A stretch of DNA of 64,000 nt from Deltaproteobacteria bacterium (GCA_016713535.1 JADJOY010000018.1:209928-273927), one strand, 5' to 3'; counted from the stretch's first letter, positions 1 to 9,317 are shown. Program-made: numbers and translations. The notes: generated from the letters alone by a model not told the origin.

Positions 1-1767
1 GCTGAGGATGAAGTTCTCGAGGACCAGCGCGTCCATCTCGGTGCGCATGAAGCAGCGGTAGGCGTCCTGCGGGGTGCACACGATGGGCTCGCCGCGCACG
101 TTGAACGAGGTGTTCATGATGACGCCGCAGCCGGTGATCTTCTCGAACGCCTCGATCAGGGCGTGGTAGCGCGGACTGCGGTCCTTCGACACGGACTGGA
201 CTCGCGCGGAGTAGTCGACGTGGGTGATCGCGGGGATGCTCGAGCGCTCCTCGTTCACCCACTCCATGATGTCCTTCTCGCGGTTCTGGTCGACGGCGCG
301 GCACAGCTCCTTCTTCACCGGCGCCACCAGCAACATGTAGGGCGACTCCGCGTCGAGCTCGAAGTAGTCCGAGGTGCGCTCGGCCAGCACCGACGGCGCG
401 AACGGCCGGAACGACTCGCGGTACTTGATCTTCAGGTTCATCACCGACTGCATCTTGGGCGAACGCGGGTCGCCGACGATCGAGCGGTGGCCGAGCGCCC
501 GCGGCCCGAACTCCATGCGGCCGTTCACGAGCCCCACCACCTTCTCCTCGGCGATCAGCTTGGCCACCGCCTTCGGCCACTCCTCGTCGGAGACCCGCTC
601 CGCGGGGTAGCCGTTCGCCTCCAGGTACTTCGCGATCTCGTCGTTCGAGAAGTCGGGGCCGAGGTACGAGCCCTTCATGGAGTCGTGGACGCCGTCCACG
701 GTCCGCGCCTTGCCGTAGAGCTGGTGCCACGCGAAGAGCGCCGCGCCGAGCGCGCCGCCCGCGTCACCTGCGGCGGGCTGGATCCAGACGTTCTCGAACG
801 GCCCCTCGCGCAGCAGCCGGCCGTTGGCCACGCAGTTGAGTGCCACGCCGCCCGCCAGGCACAGGTTCGTCTCGCCGAGCTCGCGGTGGGCGTGGCGCGC
901 CACGCGAAGCACCACCTCCTCGGTGACCTCTTGGATGGACTTGGCGATGTCCATCTCGCGGCGGGTGATGGGCGTTTCGGGCTTGCGCGCCGGGCCGTCG
1001 AAGAGCGCCGCGAAGCGCTCGTTGGTCATGGTCAGGCCGCCCATGTAGTCGAAGTAGCGCTGGTCCATACGGAACGAGCCGTCCTCGCGCAGGTCGAGGA
1101 GGTTGTCGAGGATCCTCTGCGTGTAGCGACCCTGGCCGTAGGGCGCCAGGCCCATGAGCTTGTATTCGCCCGAGTTCACCTTGAAGCCGGTGAAGTAAGT
1201 GAACGCCGAGTAGAGGAGCCCGAGGGAGTGGGGGAAGCGGCTCTCGCTCACGATGCGGATCTTGTTCCCGGCGCCGTGCGCCACGGTGGTGGTGGCCCAC
1301 TCGCCGACGCCGTCCATGGTGAGGATCGCGGCGCGCTCGAACGGCGAGGGGAAGAACGCACTCGCCGCGTGCGACTCGTGGTGCTCGGTGAAGAGCAGCG
1401 TGTCGGGCATGCGCACGCCGATCTGACCCAGCGAGCGCTCGATCTCGTACGGGATCCAGAGCTTCTGTCGCATCCACAGCGGGAACGCCTTGCGGAACGA
1501 CGCGAAGCCATGGGGCGCGGTGCGGAAGTAGGTCTTGAGGATCCGGAAGAACTTGGTGAGCGGCTTGTCGTAGAACACCACCGCGTCGAGCGCGTCTCCG
1601 GCGACGCCGCCCTCGCTCAGGCAGTAGCGGGTCGCCAGCAGCGGGAACTCGTGGTCGTGCTTCTTGCGCGTGAAGCGCTCTTCCTGGGCCGCCGCGACGA
1701 TCTCGCCATCGCGCACCAGGCAGGCCGCCGAGTCGTGGTAGTAGGCACTGATGCCGAGGAGGTTCAT
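1..1767 (-). CDS. Carbamoyltransferase, NodU/SxtI family (3' end beyond window)
   Basis: The reverse strand reads open for 589 codons from an ATG at 1767 to the window edge, so the C-terminus is missing. The family transfers a carbamoyl group from carbamoyl phosphate to a hydroxyl of a sugar or natural product. Seen: the start MNLLGISAYYHDSAAC, the metal-binding stretch HHESHAASAF near residue 120, and in the second domain the family motif MEFGPRALGHRSI followed by NTSFNVRGEPIV. It is divergent from the membrane gene at 1841. An SxtJ-type gene lies about 4 kb away on the same strand; SxtI/SxtJ neighbours are a known pairing in glycan and toxin clusters. The substrate cannot be told. No frame break is seen. 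Confidence 0.93.
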   Translation of the reverse strand, partial: MNLLGISAYYHDSAACLVRDGEIVAAAQEERFTRKKHDHEFPLLATRYCLSEGGVAGDALDAVVFYDKPLTKFFRILKTYFRTAPHGFASFRKAFPLWMRQKLWIPYEIERSLGQIGVRMPDTLLFTEHHESHAASAFFPSPFERAAILTMDGVGEWATTTVAHGAGNKIRIVSESRFPHSLGLLYSAFTYFTGFKVNSGEYKLMGLAPYGQGRYTQRILDNLLDLREDGSFRMDQRYFDYMGGLTMTNERFAALFDGPARKPETPITRREMDIAKSIQEVTEEVVLRVARHAHRELGETNLCLAGGVALNCVANGRLLREGPFENVWIQPAAGDAGGALGAALFAWHQLYGKARTVDGVHDSMKGSYLGPDFSNDEIAKYLEANGYPAERVSDEEWPKAVAKLIAEEKVVGLVNGRMEFGPRALGHRSIVGDPRSPKMQSVMNLKIKYRESFRPFAPSVLAERTSDYFELDAESPYMLLVAPVKKELCRAVDQNREKDIMEWVNEERSSIPAITHVDYSARVQSVSKDRSPRYHALIEAFEKITGCGVIMNTSFNVRGEPIVCTPQDAYRCFMRTEMDALVLENFILS

Positions 1768-1840
1768 GGCCGTAGTTAACCCAGGCGCCAGCGCCGGCGC
1801 CAACCCCGCGTCGCGGGAGGCCGAGCGAGGTCCGCCGACC

Positions 1841-2374
1841 ATGGCTCGAGGTAGCAAGCAGGCGACCGGCCGCCGCCGCGGGCGGCGCGGCGGTCCCGGC
1901 GCAGAGGGCCGCGAGCTGTTGCAGCTCGCCGGCTGGTTCATCGCCGTCGCAGCGGTGATGGTGCTGGTGCCCACGTGCCGGGTGCTCTACTGGTGGCTCG
2001 AGCGGGATCGCTACGTGATCGCCCAGGTCGAGGTGGTCTCGGAGGGGGCCGCGCGGATGGCGAAGACGATCCGCGTGCGCGAGGCCGCGACCGGCACCGA
2101 GCTCTGGATCGACCCGCTCGACTTCGGTGAGCTGACGAGCGAGGGCACCCTGTCGGGCTCGATCGCGGCTTCGGGAATGCGCTTCACCTCGTGGTTCAAC
2201 CCGGCGGCGCGCGCGAGCGCCGGGATCGTGCTCTTCGACCAGCGGCTGGTGTCGCGCGCGCGCCATCCCGAGCTCGCTACCGCCGACACGGTCGCGGGAC
2301 ACGTGAGCGTGCTGGCCGTGCTGGTCGCGGTCGCGGCGATGCTGATCGGCGCGCCGCGCCGGCCTCGTGGGTAG
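1841..2374 (+). CDS. Hypothetical two-TM membrane protein
   Basis: Predicted 177-residue protein. A basic N-terminus (RRRGRRGG) precedes a membrane segment around residues 25-48; a roughly 90-residue non-membrane region follows, then a second hydrophobic segment (VLAVLVAVAAMLIGA) just before the C-terminus. The layout suggests an inner-membrane protein with a periplasmic middle domain. I do not recognise the family. An in-frame ATG at 1766 would overlap the start of the divergent carbamoyltransferase, so 1841, with a purine-rich GAGCGAGG upstream, was preferred. A 13-bp hairpin follows the gene. Confidence 0.6.
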   Translation: MARGSKQATGRRRGRRGGPGAEGRELLQLAGWFIAVAAVMVLVPTCRVLYWWLERDRYVIAQVEVVSEGAARMAKTIRVREAATGTELWIDPLDFGELTSEGTLSGSIAASGMRFTSWFNPAARASAGIVLFDQRLVSRARHPELATADTVAGHVSVLAVLVAVAAMLIGAPRRPRG

Positions 2375-2387
2375 CGGACGTTCCCGC

Positions 2388-2419
2388 GGCTCGCGGGGGC
2401 ACGGAGGCCCCCGCGAGCC
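2388..2419. terminator. 13-bp perfect hairpin after the membrane gene
   Basis: GGCTCGCGGGGGC (2388-2400) is exactly complementary to GCCCCCGCGAGCC (2407-2419) with a 6-base loop. It starts 13 bp after the stop codon. There is no T-tract, so intrinsic termination is plausible but not proven. Confidence 0.5.
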
Positions 2420-2618
2420 GAAAGATCCGTAGCGACAGGGGGCCATCCCCCGTCGACGGTTTCACGCGGCCCTGCTCGCGCGTCTCGAAGCAGCGATTCG
2501 CAGGCTCCGCTGAACCTTCCGCCGCCGCATGGCGCTACCGAAGGGACCGGAGTCGCACGCACGCGAGTGGTGACTCCAGCGCTCGGTCACTAAGCTCGCC
2601 CGCAACCCAGGAGGATCG

Positions 2619-4187
2619 ATGGACTCGAACCAGAACGCGCGTCCCGCGAAGGCTGCCCCGGTGCTCGCGTGCTTGCTCGCGGTCGCCGCGCTCGCCGGCG
2701 CGGCGCGGGGCGCCGACGGGGGCCGCTCCCAGGCGCTCACCATCTACTCGAGCGCCGAGCCGGGTGCGGTGCCGGTCGACCTGTACCGGCCCCTCCCCGA
2801 GAGCCAGGGGTACACGCCGAACTACGGCGCGCAGATCCCGGGCTTCGCGATCGTCCGTGACGAGCGCGACTTCCCTGTCGAGCCGGGCCAGCCCACGATC
2901 CGCTTCACACACGTGGCGGCGCGCATCGACCCCACCACGGTCGCGTTCACGTCGCTCTCCGATCCCGGGGCGCGGGTGCTCGAGCAGAGCTACCAGTTCG
3001 ACCTGGTCAGCAGCCAGAAGCTCCTCGAGCGCTTCATCGACAAGCCGATCACCGTCGAGCAGCAGCGCGGCGACGGCATCGCGACGCTCTCGGGCACGCT
3101 TCTCTCCACGATCGGCGGGCTGGTGCTCAAGGGCGCCGACGGCAGCATCCAGGTGGTGAACGGCTACTCGAACCTGCGCTTCCCCGAGCTGCCCGGCGGC
3201 CTCATCACCAAGCCCACGTTGGTGTGGCAGCTCGCCACCGACAAGCCAGGCAGCCAGCGCGCCCGCGTGAGCTACGAGACCGAGGGCATCACCTGGTGGG
3301 CCGACTACAACCTGATCTTCGCCGAGGGCGCCAACGCCAACGCCGGCAAGCTCGACGTCGGCGCGTGGGTCAGCATCCTGAACCAGTCGGGAGCGGGCTA
3401 CGAGGACGCGCGCCTCAAGCTGTTGGCCGGCGACGTCCACCGCGCGCCGCGCCCGGCGCCGCAGATGTACGCCGCCAAGGCGGCGCGCGCGTCGCTCGAG
3501 ATGGCCGACGACGGCGGCTTCCAGGAGAAGGAGTTCTTCGAGTACCACCTCTACACGCTCGGCCGCCGCACCACGCTGCCGGACCGGTCCACCAAGCAGA
3601 TCGAGCTCTTCCCGGTCGCGCGCGGCGTGCCCTGCGAGAAGCTCCTCGTCTATTACGGCCTCGGCGAGCAGTGGCGCGGGTTCTTCCCCAACCCGATGAC
3701 CGACCGCGGCTTCGGCGTCGACTCGAACACCAAGGTCGACGTCTACCTGCGCTTCAAGAACGCCAAGGAGGGGGGCCTCGGGATCCCGATGCCGCGCGGC
3801 CGCGTGCGCGTCTCGAAGCTCGATCCGGCCGACCAGAGCCTCGAGCTCGTCGGTGAGGACACCATCGACCACACCCCCAAGGACGAGAAGGTGCTGGTCA
3901 AGATGGGCACCGCGTTCGACGTGGTCGGTGAGCGCAAGCAGTTCGACTTCCGGGTCGACGCGAACGCCGAGTGGATGGAGGAAGACATCGAGATCAAGGT
4001 CCGCAACCACAAGTCCGAGCCGGTGCAGGTGGTGGTGAAGGAGAACCTCTATCGCTGGGTGAACTGGCAGATCACCAAGAAGAGCCAGGAGTACGAGAAG
4101 GTCGACGCGCGCACGGTCCACTTCCCGGTGCAGGTGCCGAAGGACGGCGAGTCGGTGGTGCGCTACACGGTCCACTACTCGTGGTGA
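2619..4187 (+). CDS. Secreted DUF4139 domain protein
   Basis: 522 residues. The N-terminus has a signal peptide (ACLLAVAALAGAARGAD). The body contains the DUF4139 fold region, including GITWWADYNLIF, the typical YNLIF-like strand, and a C-terminal half with ELFPVARGVPCEKLL and long beta-strand segments. Such proteins are predicted envelope proteins of unknown biochemical function. AGGAGG lies 7 bp before the ATG. The stop codon overlaps the next start (TGATG), so it heads a three-gene operon with a phosphatase and an ATPase. Confidence 0.82.
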   Translation: MDSNQNARPAKAAPVLACLLAVAALAGAARGADGGRSQALTIYSSAEPGAVPVDLYRPLPESQGYTPNYGAQIPGFAIVRDERDFPVEPGQPTIRFTHVAARIDPTTVAFTSLSDPGARVLEQSYQFDLVSSQKLLERFIDKPITVEQQRGDGIATLSGTLLSTIGGLVLKGADGSIQVVNGYSNLRFPELPGGLITKPTLVWQLATDKPGSQRARVSYETEGITWWADYNLIFAEGANANAGKLDVGAWVSILNQSGAGYEDARLKLLAGDVHRAPRPAPQMYAAKAARASLEMADDGGFQEKEFFEYHLYTLGRRTTLPDRSTKQIELFPVARGVPCEKLLVYYGLGEQWRGFFPNPMTDRGFGVDSNTKVDVYLRFKNAKEGGLGIPMPRGRVRVSKLDPADQSLELVGEDTIDHTPKDEKVLVKMGTAFDVVGERKQFDFRVDANAEWMEEDIEIKVRNHKSEPVQVVVKENLYRWVNWQITKKSQEYEKVDARTVHFPVQVPKDGESVVRYTVHYSW

Positions 4188-4861
4188 TGTTCGACCCGCG
4201 CACCCAGGCGTCGATGGTCTCGACGACCGTCACGCACCTGCACCTCCTGCGGCACGGCGCGGTCGAGGCGCCGAGCGAGCGCACGGTGCGCGGCCAGCTC
4301 GACGTGCCGCTCTCGCCCGATGGCGAGCGCCAGACCGCGCTGCTCGCCGGGTTCTGCGAGCGGGCGCTCGGCGGGCTGGTGCCGCCGGTGAGCGGCATCC
4401 TGACCAGCGACCTCCAGCGCGCGCGTCCGCTCGCGGAGCAGGTCGCGGCCCGTCTGGGCGTGGCTGTGGCGATCGAGCCAGCCCTGCGCGAGCAGTCGAT
4501 GGGGGCCTGGGAAGGGAAGCCGTGGCGGGTGCTCAACGAGCTCGACCCGGCGGGCGTGGAGGACTACTGGACGCGCTATCTCGACGCGCGCCCCGGCGGC
4601 GGCGAGTCGGTGCGAGAGCTCTCGGCGCGGGTCGAGGCGTGGTGGGCGCGCTCGCGCGAGCGCCTCGAGAACGGCCGCTGGATCCTCGTCACCCACATCG
4701 GTGTCATCCGTGTCTTCCTCGCTCACGCCTTTGGGGTGGGACTCGATCAGAGCTTGCGCTTCACGCCCGAGGTGGCTTCACACACCCACCTGATGCTCGC
4801 CGAGGCGGGCGCGGTGATCGGCGCCCTCGGCGAACGGCCGTGGCTGGGGAGGGATTCATGA
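4187..4861 (+). CDS. Histidine phosphatase family protein (phosphoglycerate mutase-like)
   Basis: 224 residues. The phospho-accepting RHG motif is near the N-terminus (LHLLRHGAVEAP), the conserved acid region is MGAWEGKPW, and the second catalytic histidine is in LVTHIGVIRVF. These mark a branch-2-type phosphatase; alpha-ribazole phosphatase (CobC-like) is one possibility, but no cobalamin genes are nearby. The start overlaps the preceding stop; an internal ATG at 4214 would also keep the whole domain. The stop overlaps the next gene by ATGA, implying translational coupling. Confidence 0.85.
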   Translation: MFDPRTQASMVSTTVTHLHLLRHGAVEAPSERTVRGQLDVPLSPDGERQTALLAGFCERALGGLVPPVSGILTSDLQRARPLAEQVAARLGVAVAIEPALREQSMGAWEGKPWRVLNELDPAGVEDYWTRYLDARPGGGESVRELSARVEAWWARSRERLENGRWILVTHIGVIRVFLAHAFGVGLDQSLRFTPEVASHTHLMLAEAGAVIGALGERPWLGRDS

Positions 4862-5457
4862 GCCCGGTCTCCTCACCGCCGCGCCGACCGCGGCTCGCGC
4901 TCTCCGGCTCGGCGGGCACCGGCAAGACCACCCTCGCGCGCGCGCTCGCCGAGCGCCTCGGCGTCCCGTACGTGCCGGAGGGGATGCGAGCGCGGATCGA
5001 GAAGGGACTCGAGCTCCACGCTCTCGATCATGCCGAGCTCGCGGACCTGGTGATCGAGCTGTGGGAGGAGCAGCGCAGGCTCGAAGGAGACGCCGTGCGC
5101 CACGCGGGCGGCTTCGTGGCGGACCGCTCACCCATCGACTTCTTCGCGTTCTGGCTGCTCTATCGGTGTGGTCCGCGCACGCGCACGGACTCCTTCCACC
5201 GCGAGACGCGCCGCGAGGTGGCGCACCTCGATCACATCGTGGTGTTGCCGTGGGGCGTCATCCCGCTCGTGGATGACGGCGTGCGCACGCCCGATCCGTG
5301 GCGCCAGCGCCACTATCAGGCGCTGCTCGAGGGGCTGCTCTTGCGTGAGGTGCCGTCCGCGCGGCTGGTGTGGATGGAGGGCGCGGCGAGCGTGAGCGAG
5401 CGCGCCGAGGTGGTGCTCGACGCGCTCGGCGCCCGGGATGGGGTAGCGCCGCCGTGA
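4858..5457 (+). CDS. P-loop AAA-family ATPase/kinase (NadR-like)
   Basis: 199 residues with an N-terminal Walker A motif GSAGTGKTT (about residues 17-25), then YVPEGMRARIEKG and the DRSPIDFFAFW region, which resembles the AAA_28/NadR-type nucleoside-kinase-like family. LDHIVVLPWG is a likely beta strand. Activity is unknown; phosphorylation of a small molecule is plausible. It is coupled to the upstream phosphatase by a 4-bp overlap, so the two may act on related phospho-compounds (inference). Confidence 0.75.
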   Translation: MSPVSSPPRRPRLALSGSAGTGKTTLARALAERLGVPYVPEGMRARIEKGLELHALDHAELADLVIELWEEQRRLEGDAVRHAGGFVADRSPIDFFAFWLLYRCGPRTRTDSFHRETRREVAHLDHIVVLPWGVIPLVDDGVRTPDPWRQRHYQALLEGLLLREVPSARLVWMEGAASVSERAEVVLDALGARDGVAPP

Positions 5458-5464
5458 CCTCTGC

Positions 5465-5533
5465 GGACCGCCTGGAGGCGGTCCCTCCGAACGGGACCAC
5501 ACCGGGCTCGGAGGGCCCGACTCCTGTCGGGCC
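5465..5533. terminator. Two hairpins between convergent genes
   Basis: GGACCGCC/GGCGGTCC (5465-5472 and 5477-5484, loop TGGA) and GGCCCGAC/GTCGGGCC (5514-5521 and 5526-5533, loop TCCT) are perfect 8-bp stems. They lie between a forward and a reverse gene, where a bidirectional terminator is expected. The first hairpin recurs in shorter form near 20349. Confidence 0.5.
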
Positions 5534-5551
5534 GAGGAGCCAATGGCGTCC

Positions 5552-7168
5552 TTACGGCTGCTGAGCCGCGGCAAAGCGCGTGCGCATGAGCGGCGCAACC
5601 GACTCGAGGATGCGGCGCGCGATCACCTCGTTGCCGTCCTCGCCGACGTGGCACCAGTCGATGTACACGTCGCCGGTGGCGTCGGCGAAGGTGTCGCCGA
5701 GGTCGACGATCTGATTGCCGATCGCGGCGCGCGCGTCGGTGTAGATCGACTCGAGCTTGTCGCCGAAGGCGCTCGCGTGGGCGATCTCGTCGGTGGTCTT
5801 CGCGCGCTTGGTGAAGACCGTCGGCTGCCAGAACGAAGCCACCGGGAAGCCGTAGCTCTTGCCGACCCGGGCCACGTGCGCGGCGCCCTCGCGGTGGCGC
5901 TTCGCGACCGTCGCCGCGACCTGCTCGACGGAGAGCTCGGCGGGCCACTGGAACGCGAACTTCGGCGCCGCCGGCGCCGGGCGGCGGCTCGCGAGGCCCT
6001 TGAGAAACAGGTGCACGCCGCTCGAGTCGCGCAGCGCCGTGGCCAGGTCGTGGCGATCGAGGAAGCGCGCCTGCCACTTGGCGAGGTTCTGGTGGATGCG
6101 CTCGCGCTCGCCGTCGCGCGGCGCCTGGAAGTGCGTGAACACGTCGTTGGCGCCGTCGTAGAAGATCGCCAGGTCCGGTGCGGCGCCCGCGCTCACCAGC
6201 TCGTCGAGGCGCAGCGCCTCCTGCCACTGCACGTAGCCGTCCTCGCCGTAGTTGATGACGTGGACGGGGAACCCCGCGGCGGTGGCCACGCGCGCGAACG
6301 CCGACGGCAGCGTGCCGGCGTCGGTGCTGCCGACTCCCCACACCGTGGAGCCGCCGAAGAACGCGACCTCGAGCGGCTTCGCCGTCGCCGCCGCCGTGGA
6401 TGGGTTCTCGGTGCGGCGAAGCCCGCCGTCGACGTGGACGTACTTGGCGGTCGCGCCGGCCGCGGGGAAGTCGTCGCGCTGCCAGCCGAGGAACGGCTTG
6501 TAGCGAGCATGGGTGGCGGCGAGCTCGCGGAAGTAGTCATCCGCCCAGGGCTTCCCGGCGTACACCGGCGATTTGGCGCGTGCGTCAGCGCGAGCGTGGT
6601 CCGCCCAGCCGCTGGCGCGGATTGCGGCGCCGAGGGCGGTGTTGAGTACCACCAGCCACAGCGCCGCGGTGACGAGCCGGATGGGCAGCGGGCTGCGGCC
6701 AGTCGCCGCCGGCAGCGCGTAGCGCTCGTCGCTGAACTGATGGAAGTAGCGGGCCTTGGGGCGCTCGTGGTCGGCGCGCACCCAGTAGCTGCTGCGGTGG
6801 CGATCGGGCGTGGTCTCGAGCGGATCGACCTTGCGCATCCGCTGCCACAGCGCGACCGGCGTGAAGATGCCGATGAACACCGGCAGGAGAGTGATCCAGG
6901 TGAGCACCTCGCCGACCCAGAAGCCGAGCCGCGCGAACACGTGCTGGATCTTCGCGGCCGCCGTCTTCGAGGCGCGGCTGACCGCGAACAGCGTGAGCCC
7001 GATCCCGGCCACCACCGCGGCCGGCACCACCTTGCCGCGCCAGTAAAAGAACGCGGCGACGGCGAGCGGGATGAGGAGCTCGGCGAGGACCCGCCACGGG
7101 CCGTGGCTCGGCGCCGTCGGGAGCGGCGCGCCGACCTTCTTCCACTCCCAGCGGTTGGGATTCGCCAT
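5552..7168 (-). CDS. SxtJ-like membrane domain fused to SGNH/GDSL hydrolase
   Basis: 538 residues. Residues 1-130 hold two or three membrane segments and the SxtJ-like signature MRKVDPL followed by SSYW. A further membrane helix lies near residues 165-185. The rest is an SGNH hydrolase: block I AFFGGSTVWGVGS with the nucleophile serine, YDGANDVF (block III-like Asn), and the C-terminal Asp/His pair in DWCHVGEDGNE. SxtJ is usually a separate small protein next to a carbamoyltransferase and an SGNH protein, so the fusion is unusual. It probably deacylates or otherwise modifies an exported glycan or lipid at the membrane; the substrate is unknown. Confidence 0.8.
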   Translation of the reverse strand: MANPNRWEWKKVGAPLPTAPSHGPWRVLAELLIPLAVAAFFYWRGKVVPAAVVAGIGLTLFAVSRASKTAAAKIQHVFARLGFWVGEVLTWITLLPVFIGIFTPVALWQRMRKVDPLETTPDRHRSSYWVRADHERPKARYFHQFSDERYALPAATGRSPLPIRLVTAALWLVVLNTALGAAIRASGWADHARADARAKSPVYAGKPWADDYFRELAATHARYKPFLGWQRDDFPAAGATAKYVHVDGGLRRTENPSTAAATAKPLEVAFFGGSTVWGVGSTDAGTLPSAFARVATAAGFPVHVINYGEDGYVQWQEALRLDELVSAGAAPDLAIFYDGANDVFTHFQAPRDGERERIHQNLAKWQARFLDRHDLATALRDSSGVHLFLKGLASRRPAPAAPKFAFQWPAELSVEQVAATVAKRHREGAAHVARVGKSYGFPVASFWQPTVFTKRAKTTDEIAHASAFGDKLESIYTDARAAIGNQIVDLGDTFADATGDVYIDWCHVGEDGNEVIARRILESVAPLMRTRFAAAQQP

Positions 7169-7238
7169 GCCGATCGAACGAGCTCAGGGGTTGCGGACGG
7201 GGGCGAGACGTCGGGCGCGGGAAGTTAACCCGGATTCC

Positions 7239-9317
7239 TCAACGTGCCTTGGGTGAGGGGCGCTTCGCGCGCGCCGCGTTCGGGGGGTGCCGGGTGCCCG
7301 CCCTCGCGCCTCGAGCCGCCCGAGGCGGCGGCGCGTGGGCCGCGGCGCCGGGCAGCAGCCGAGCGGCGCGCTCGGAGGAGACGCCGTAGATCGCCGCCAC
7401 CATCGCGTCGAGCTCGGCGCGCAGCGCGGCCCTGGCTTCGCCCTCGGGTGCCGCGCCGGTGAGGCCGAGGAGGGCGCGCACCCGGCGATCCACCTCGAGC
7501 CGCGCGGCGTCGCTCGGCGGGAGCACGATCGGCAGGCTGCCGAGCGTCGGATCGTCGAGGTGGACCGTGAGCGTGGCGTGGCTGATGACCACGTCACGGA
7601 GGTACGCCGCGAGCAGCGACGAGTTGAGCAACGCCATCAGGTAGAAGGGGTCGATCCGGTCGTCCCTGGGGGTGAGCACGTTCACGGTGTCGAGCGGCAG
7701 CACGCCGCTCGGCACCATCGTGGCCTCGATCACGTTCGAGACGTTCTGGATGCCGATCGCCGGCGCCGCGAGCACGGCGGTGGCGGCGTCGCTCGCCGCG
7801 ACGCGCGGCAGCAGCGCGGGGTCGACGATCCCGAACGGGGTCAGGTCGCGACCGCGCACCACCGGTACCGAGTCGTCGGCGAGATGCTTGCCGAGACGGG
7901 CGCGCCGCGACGGCAGGTTGAGGCCACGCTCGTTGCGCACCAGCGCCCTGAGCGGCTGCCCGCGAGCCTCGATCCCCGCGTAGAGCTCGACGTCCTCCTC
8001 GCGGACCCCGAGCGGCAGCGTCTCGTGACTCGCCACGAACGCCCGTGGGATGCGCGCGGTGCGCGTGAGCCGTCCGGCCTCGGCGCGGAACACCTCGACG
8101 CGCTTGCCCGCGCGGCCCGACGTGCCGGTGAAGATCATCGTGTTGAACGCGACACCGGGGAACGCGTTGCCGAGGTCGACGAGGGTGGTGAGCGCGAGCC
8201 GCGTGGTCAGCATCCGCCGCGCCGGCGCGTAGGCGCCCGAGCGCACCAGCGAGTGCGGCATCACGAACCCCAGGTGCCCGCCCTTCGCGAGGAGCTCGAG
8301 GCTGCGCTCGGCGAACAGCGCCGCCGTGTCGAAGCGACCGCTCGCCAGGCGATAGCGCGAGCGGAGCCAGCGTTTCTCCCCGGCCTCCAGGTGCGCGCCG
8401 TAAGGCGGGTTGCCGACGATCACGTGGAACGGCGAGCGGCTCGCGAGCAGCCCACCGGCGTCGTCGAGGCGCGGAGGGCCGCGCCGGCCGCGCTCGCCGA
8501 GCGGCAGGTCGAGGGTGGTGGGGCCGAGCGCGGGGGCCTCGACCGCGTCCCACAGGGCGTTCTCGTGGAGCACCCGCGGTGCCGGTAAGTCGCCGGCCTC
8601 GCGATAGGCGTCGATGGCGTGCGCGAGGAGCCGGATGCGTGTGACGACCACCGCGATCGGGTCCCAGTCGATCGCGAACAGGTTGCGCTCGAGGGTGTGG
8701 CGGCGCGCCGTGAGCGGGTCGGCGCCGTGCTCGACCCACGCCGCGGCGAGGCGGTCGAGGAGTGGCACCGCGAAGTCGCCCGAGCCGCACGACGGTTCGA
8801 GGACACGCAGCTCCTCGATCGAGGTGGTCTCGAGGGCGCGGTCGAGGGTGTGGTCGAGGATGTGCTCGATGAACGCCTGCGGTGTGTAGAACTTGCCCAG
8901 CGCGTTGCGGTCGTGCTCGATGCCGAAGTCACGCACCAGCTCGTCGAGACCGCGCGCGCCCCACTCGAGCCAGGGGGCGCCGTCGAGCACCTCGTCGAGC
9001 GCACGCCGCTCCGGCGTGCCCGGCACGAGGGGAGCCGGAGCACCGGGCGCGGTGAGCGTGGTCAGGCCGAGCAGCTCGGTGCTGCGGCGTGCCCAGCCTT
9101 TGCTTCCGCTCGCGCGCAGGTAGGCGGCGAGGACCGCGTCGAGGAGCGCGAGGTCGACACGAGCACGCCACCACGCCGGGCTCCGGATCCACCGCCCGGA
9201 CGGGGCCCGCGCGGCGGTCTCGGCGCGGATCCCGGCGAGGAGGCGCTCGAGGCGCGGCAGGTCGCGAGGCGCGTCGTCGCGGTCGCTCGGTCGAGGAGGT
9301 GCGGATCGTCTAGGCAT
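7239..9317 (-). CDS. Eco57I/TaqI-like N6-adenine DNA methyltransferase (orphan)
   Basis: 692 residues from the ATG at 9317. Seen: the helper motif GKFYTPQAFIEHIL, the SAM-binding motif VLEPSCGSGDFAVPLL, and the catalytic motif IV GNPPYG. The C-terminal half (GIQNVSNVIEATM, FYLMALLNSSLLAAYLR) looks like the TaqI/Eco57I target-recognition domain. I saw no PD-ExK nuclease motif in the short N-terminus and no restriction gene beside it, so it looks like a solitary methylase or the modification half of a system lost here. The open frame extends upstream to 10874, but that part is antisense to another gene. Confidence 0.88.
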   Translation of the reverse strand: MPRRSAPPRPSDRDDAPRDLPRLERLLAGIRAETAARAPSGRWIRSPAWWRARVDLALLDAVLAAYLRASGSKGWARRSTELLGLTTLTAPGAPAPLVPGTPERRALDEVLDGAPWLEWGARGLDELVRDFGIEHDRNALGKFYTPQAFIEHILDHTLDRALETTSIEELRVLEPSCGSGDFAVPLLDRLAAAWVEHGADPLTARRHTLERNLFAIDWDPIAVVVTRIRLLAHAIDAYREAGDLPAPRVLHENALWDAVEAPALGPTTLDLPLGERGRRGPPRLDDAGGLLASRSPFHVIVGNPPYGAHLEAGEKRWLRSRYRLASGRFDTAALFAERSLELLAKGGHLGFVMPHSLVRSGAYAPARRMLTTRLALTTLVDLGNAFPGVAFNTMIFTGTSGRAGKRVEVFRAEAGRLTRTARIPRAFVASHETLPLGVREEDVELYAGIEARGQPLRALVRNERGLNLPSRRARLGKHLADDSVPVVRGRDLTPFGIVDPALLPRVAASDAATAVLAAPAIGIQNVSNVIEATMVPSGVLPLDTVNVLTPRDDRIDPFYLMALLNSSLLAAYLRDVVISHATLTVHLDDPTLGSLPIVLPPSDAARLEVDRRVRALLGLTGAAPEGEARAALRAELDAMVAAIYGVSSERAARLLPGAAAHAPPPRAARGARAGTRHPPNAARAKRPSPKAR

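Noticed and set aside
163-1779. Long forward open frame of 538 codons
   Set aside because: It is the antisense shadow of the carbamoyltransferase; the product is Arg/His/Val-rich with no family motif, whereas the reverse strand gives clear catalytic motifs.
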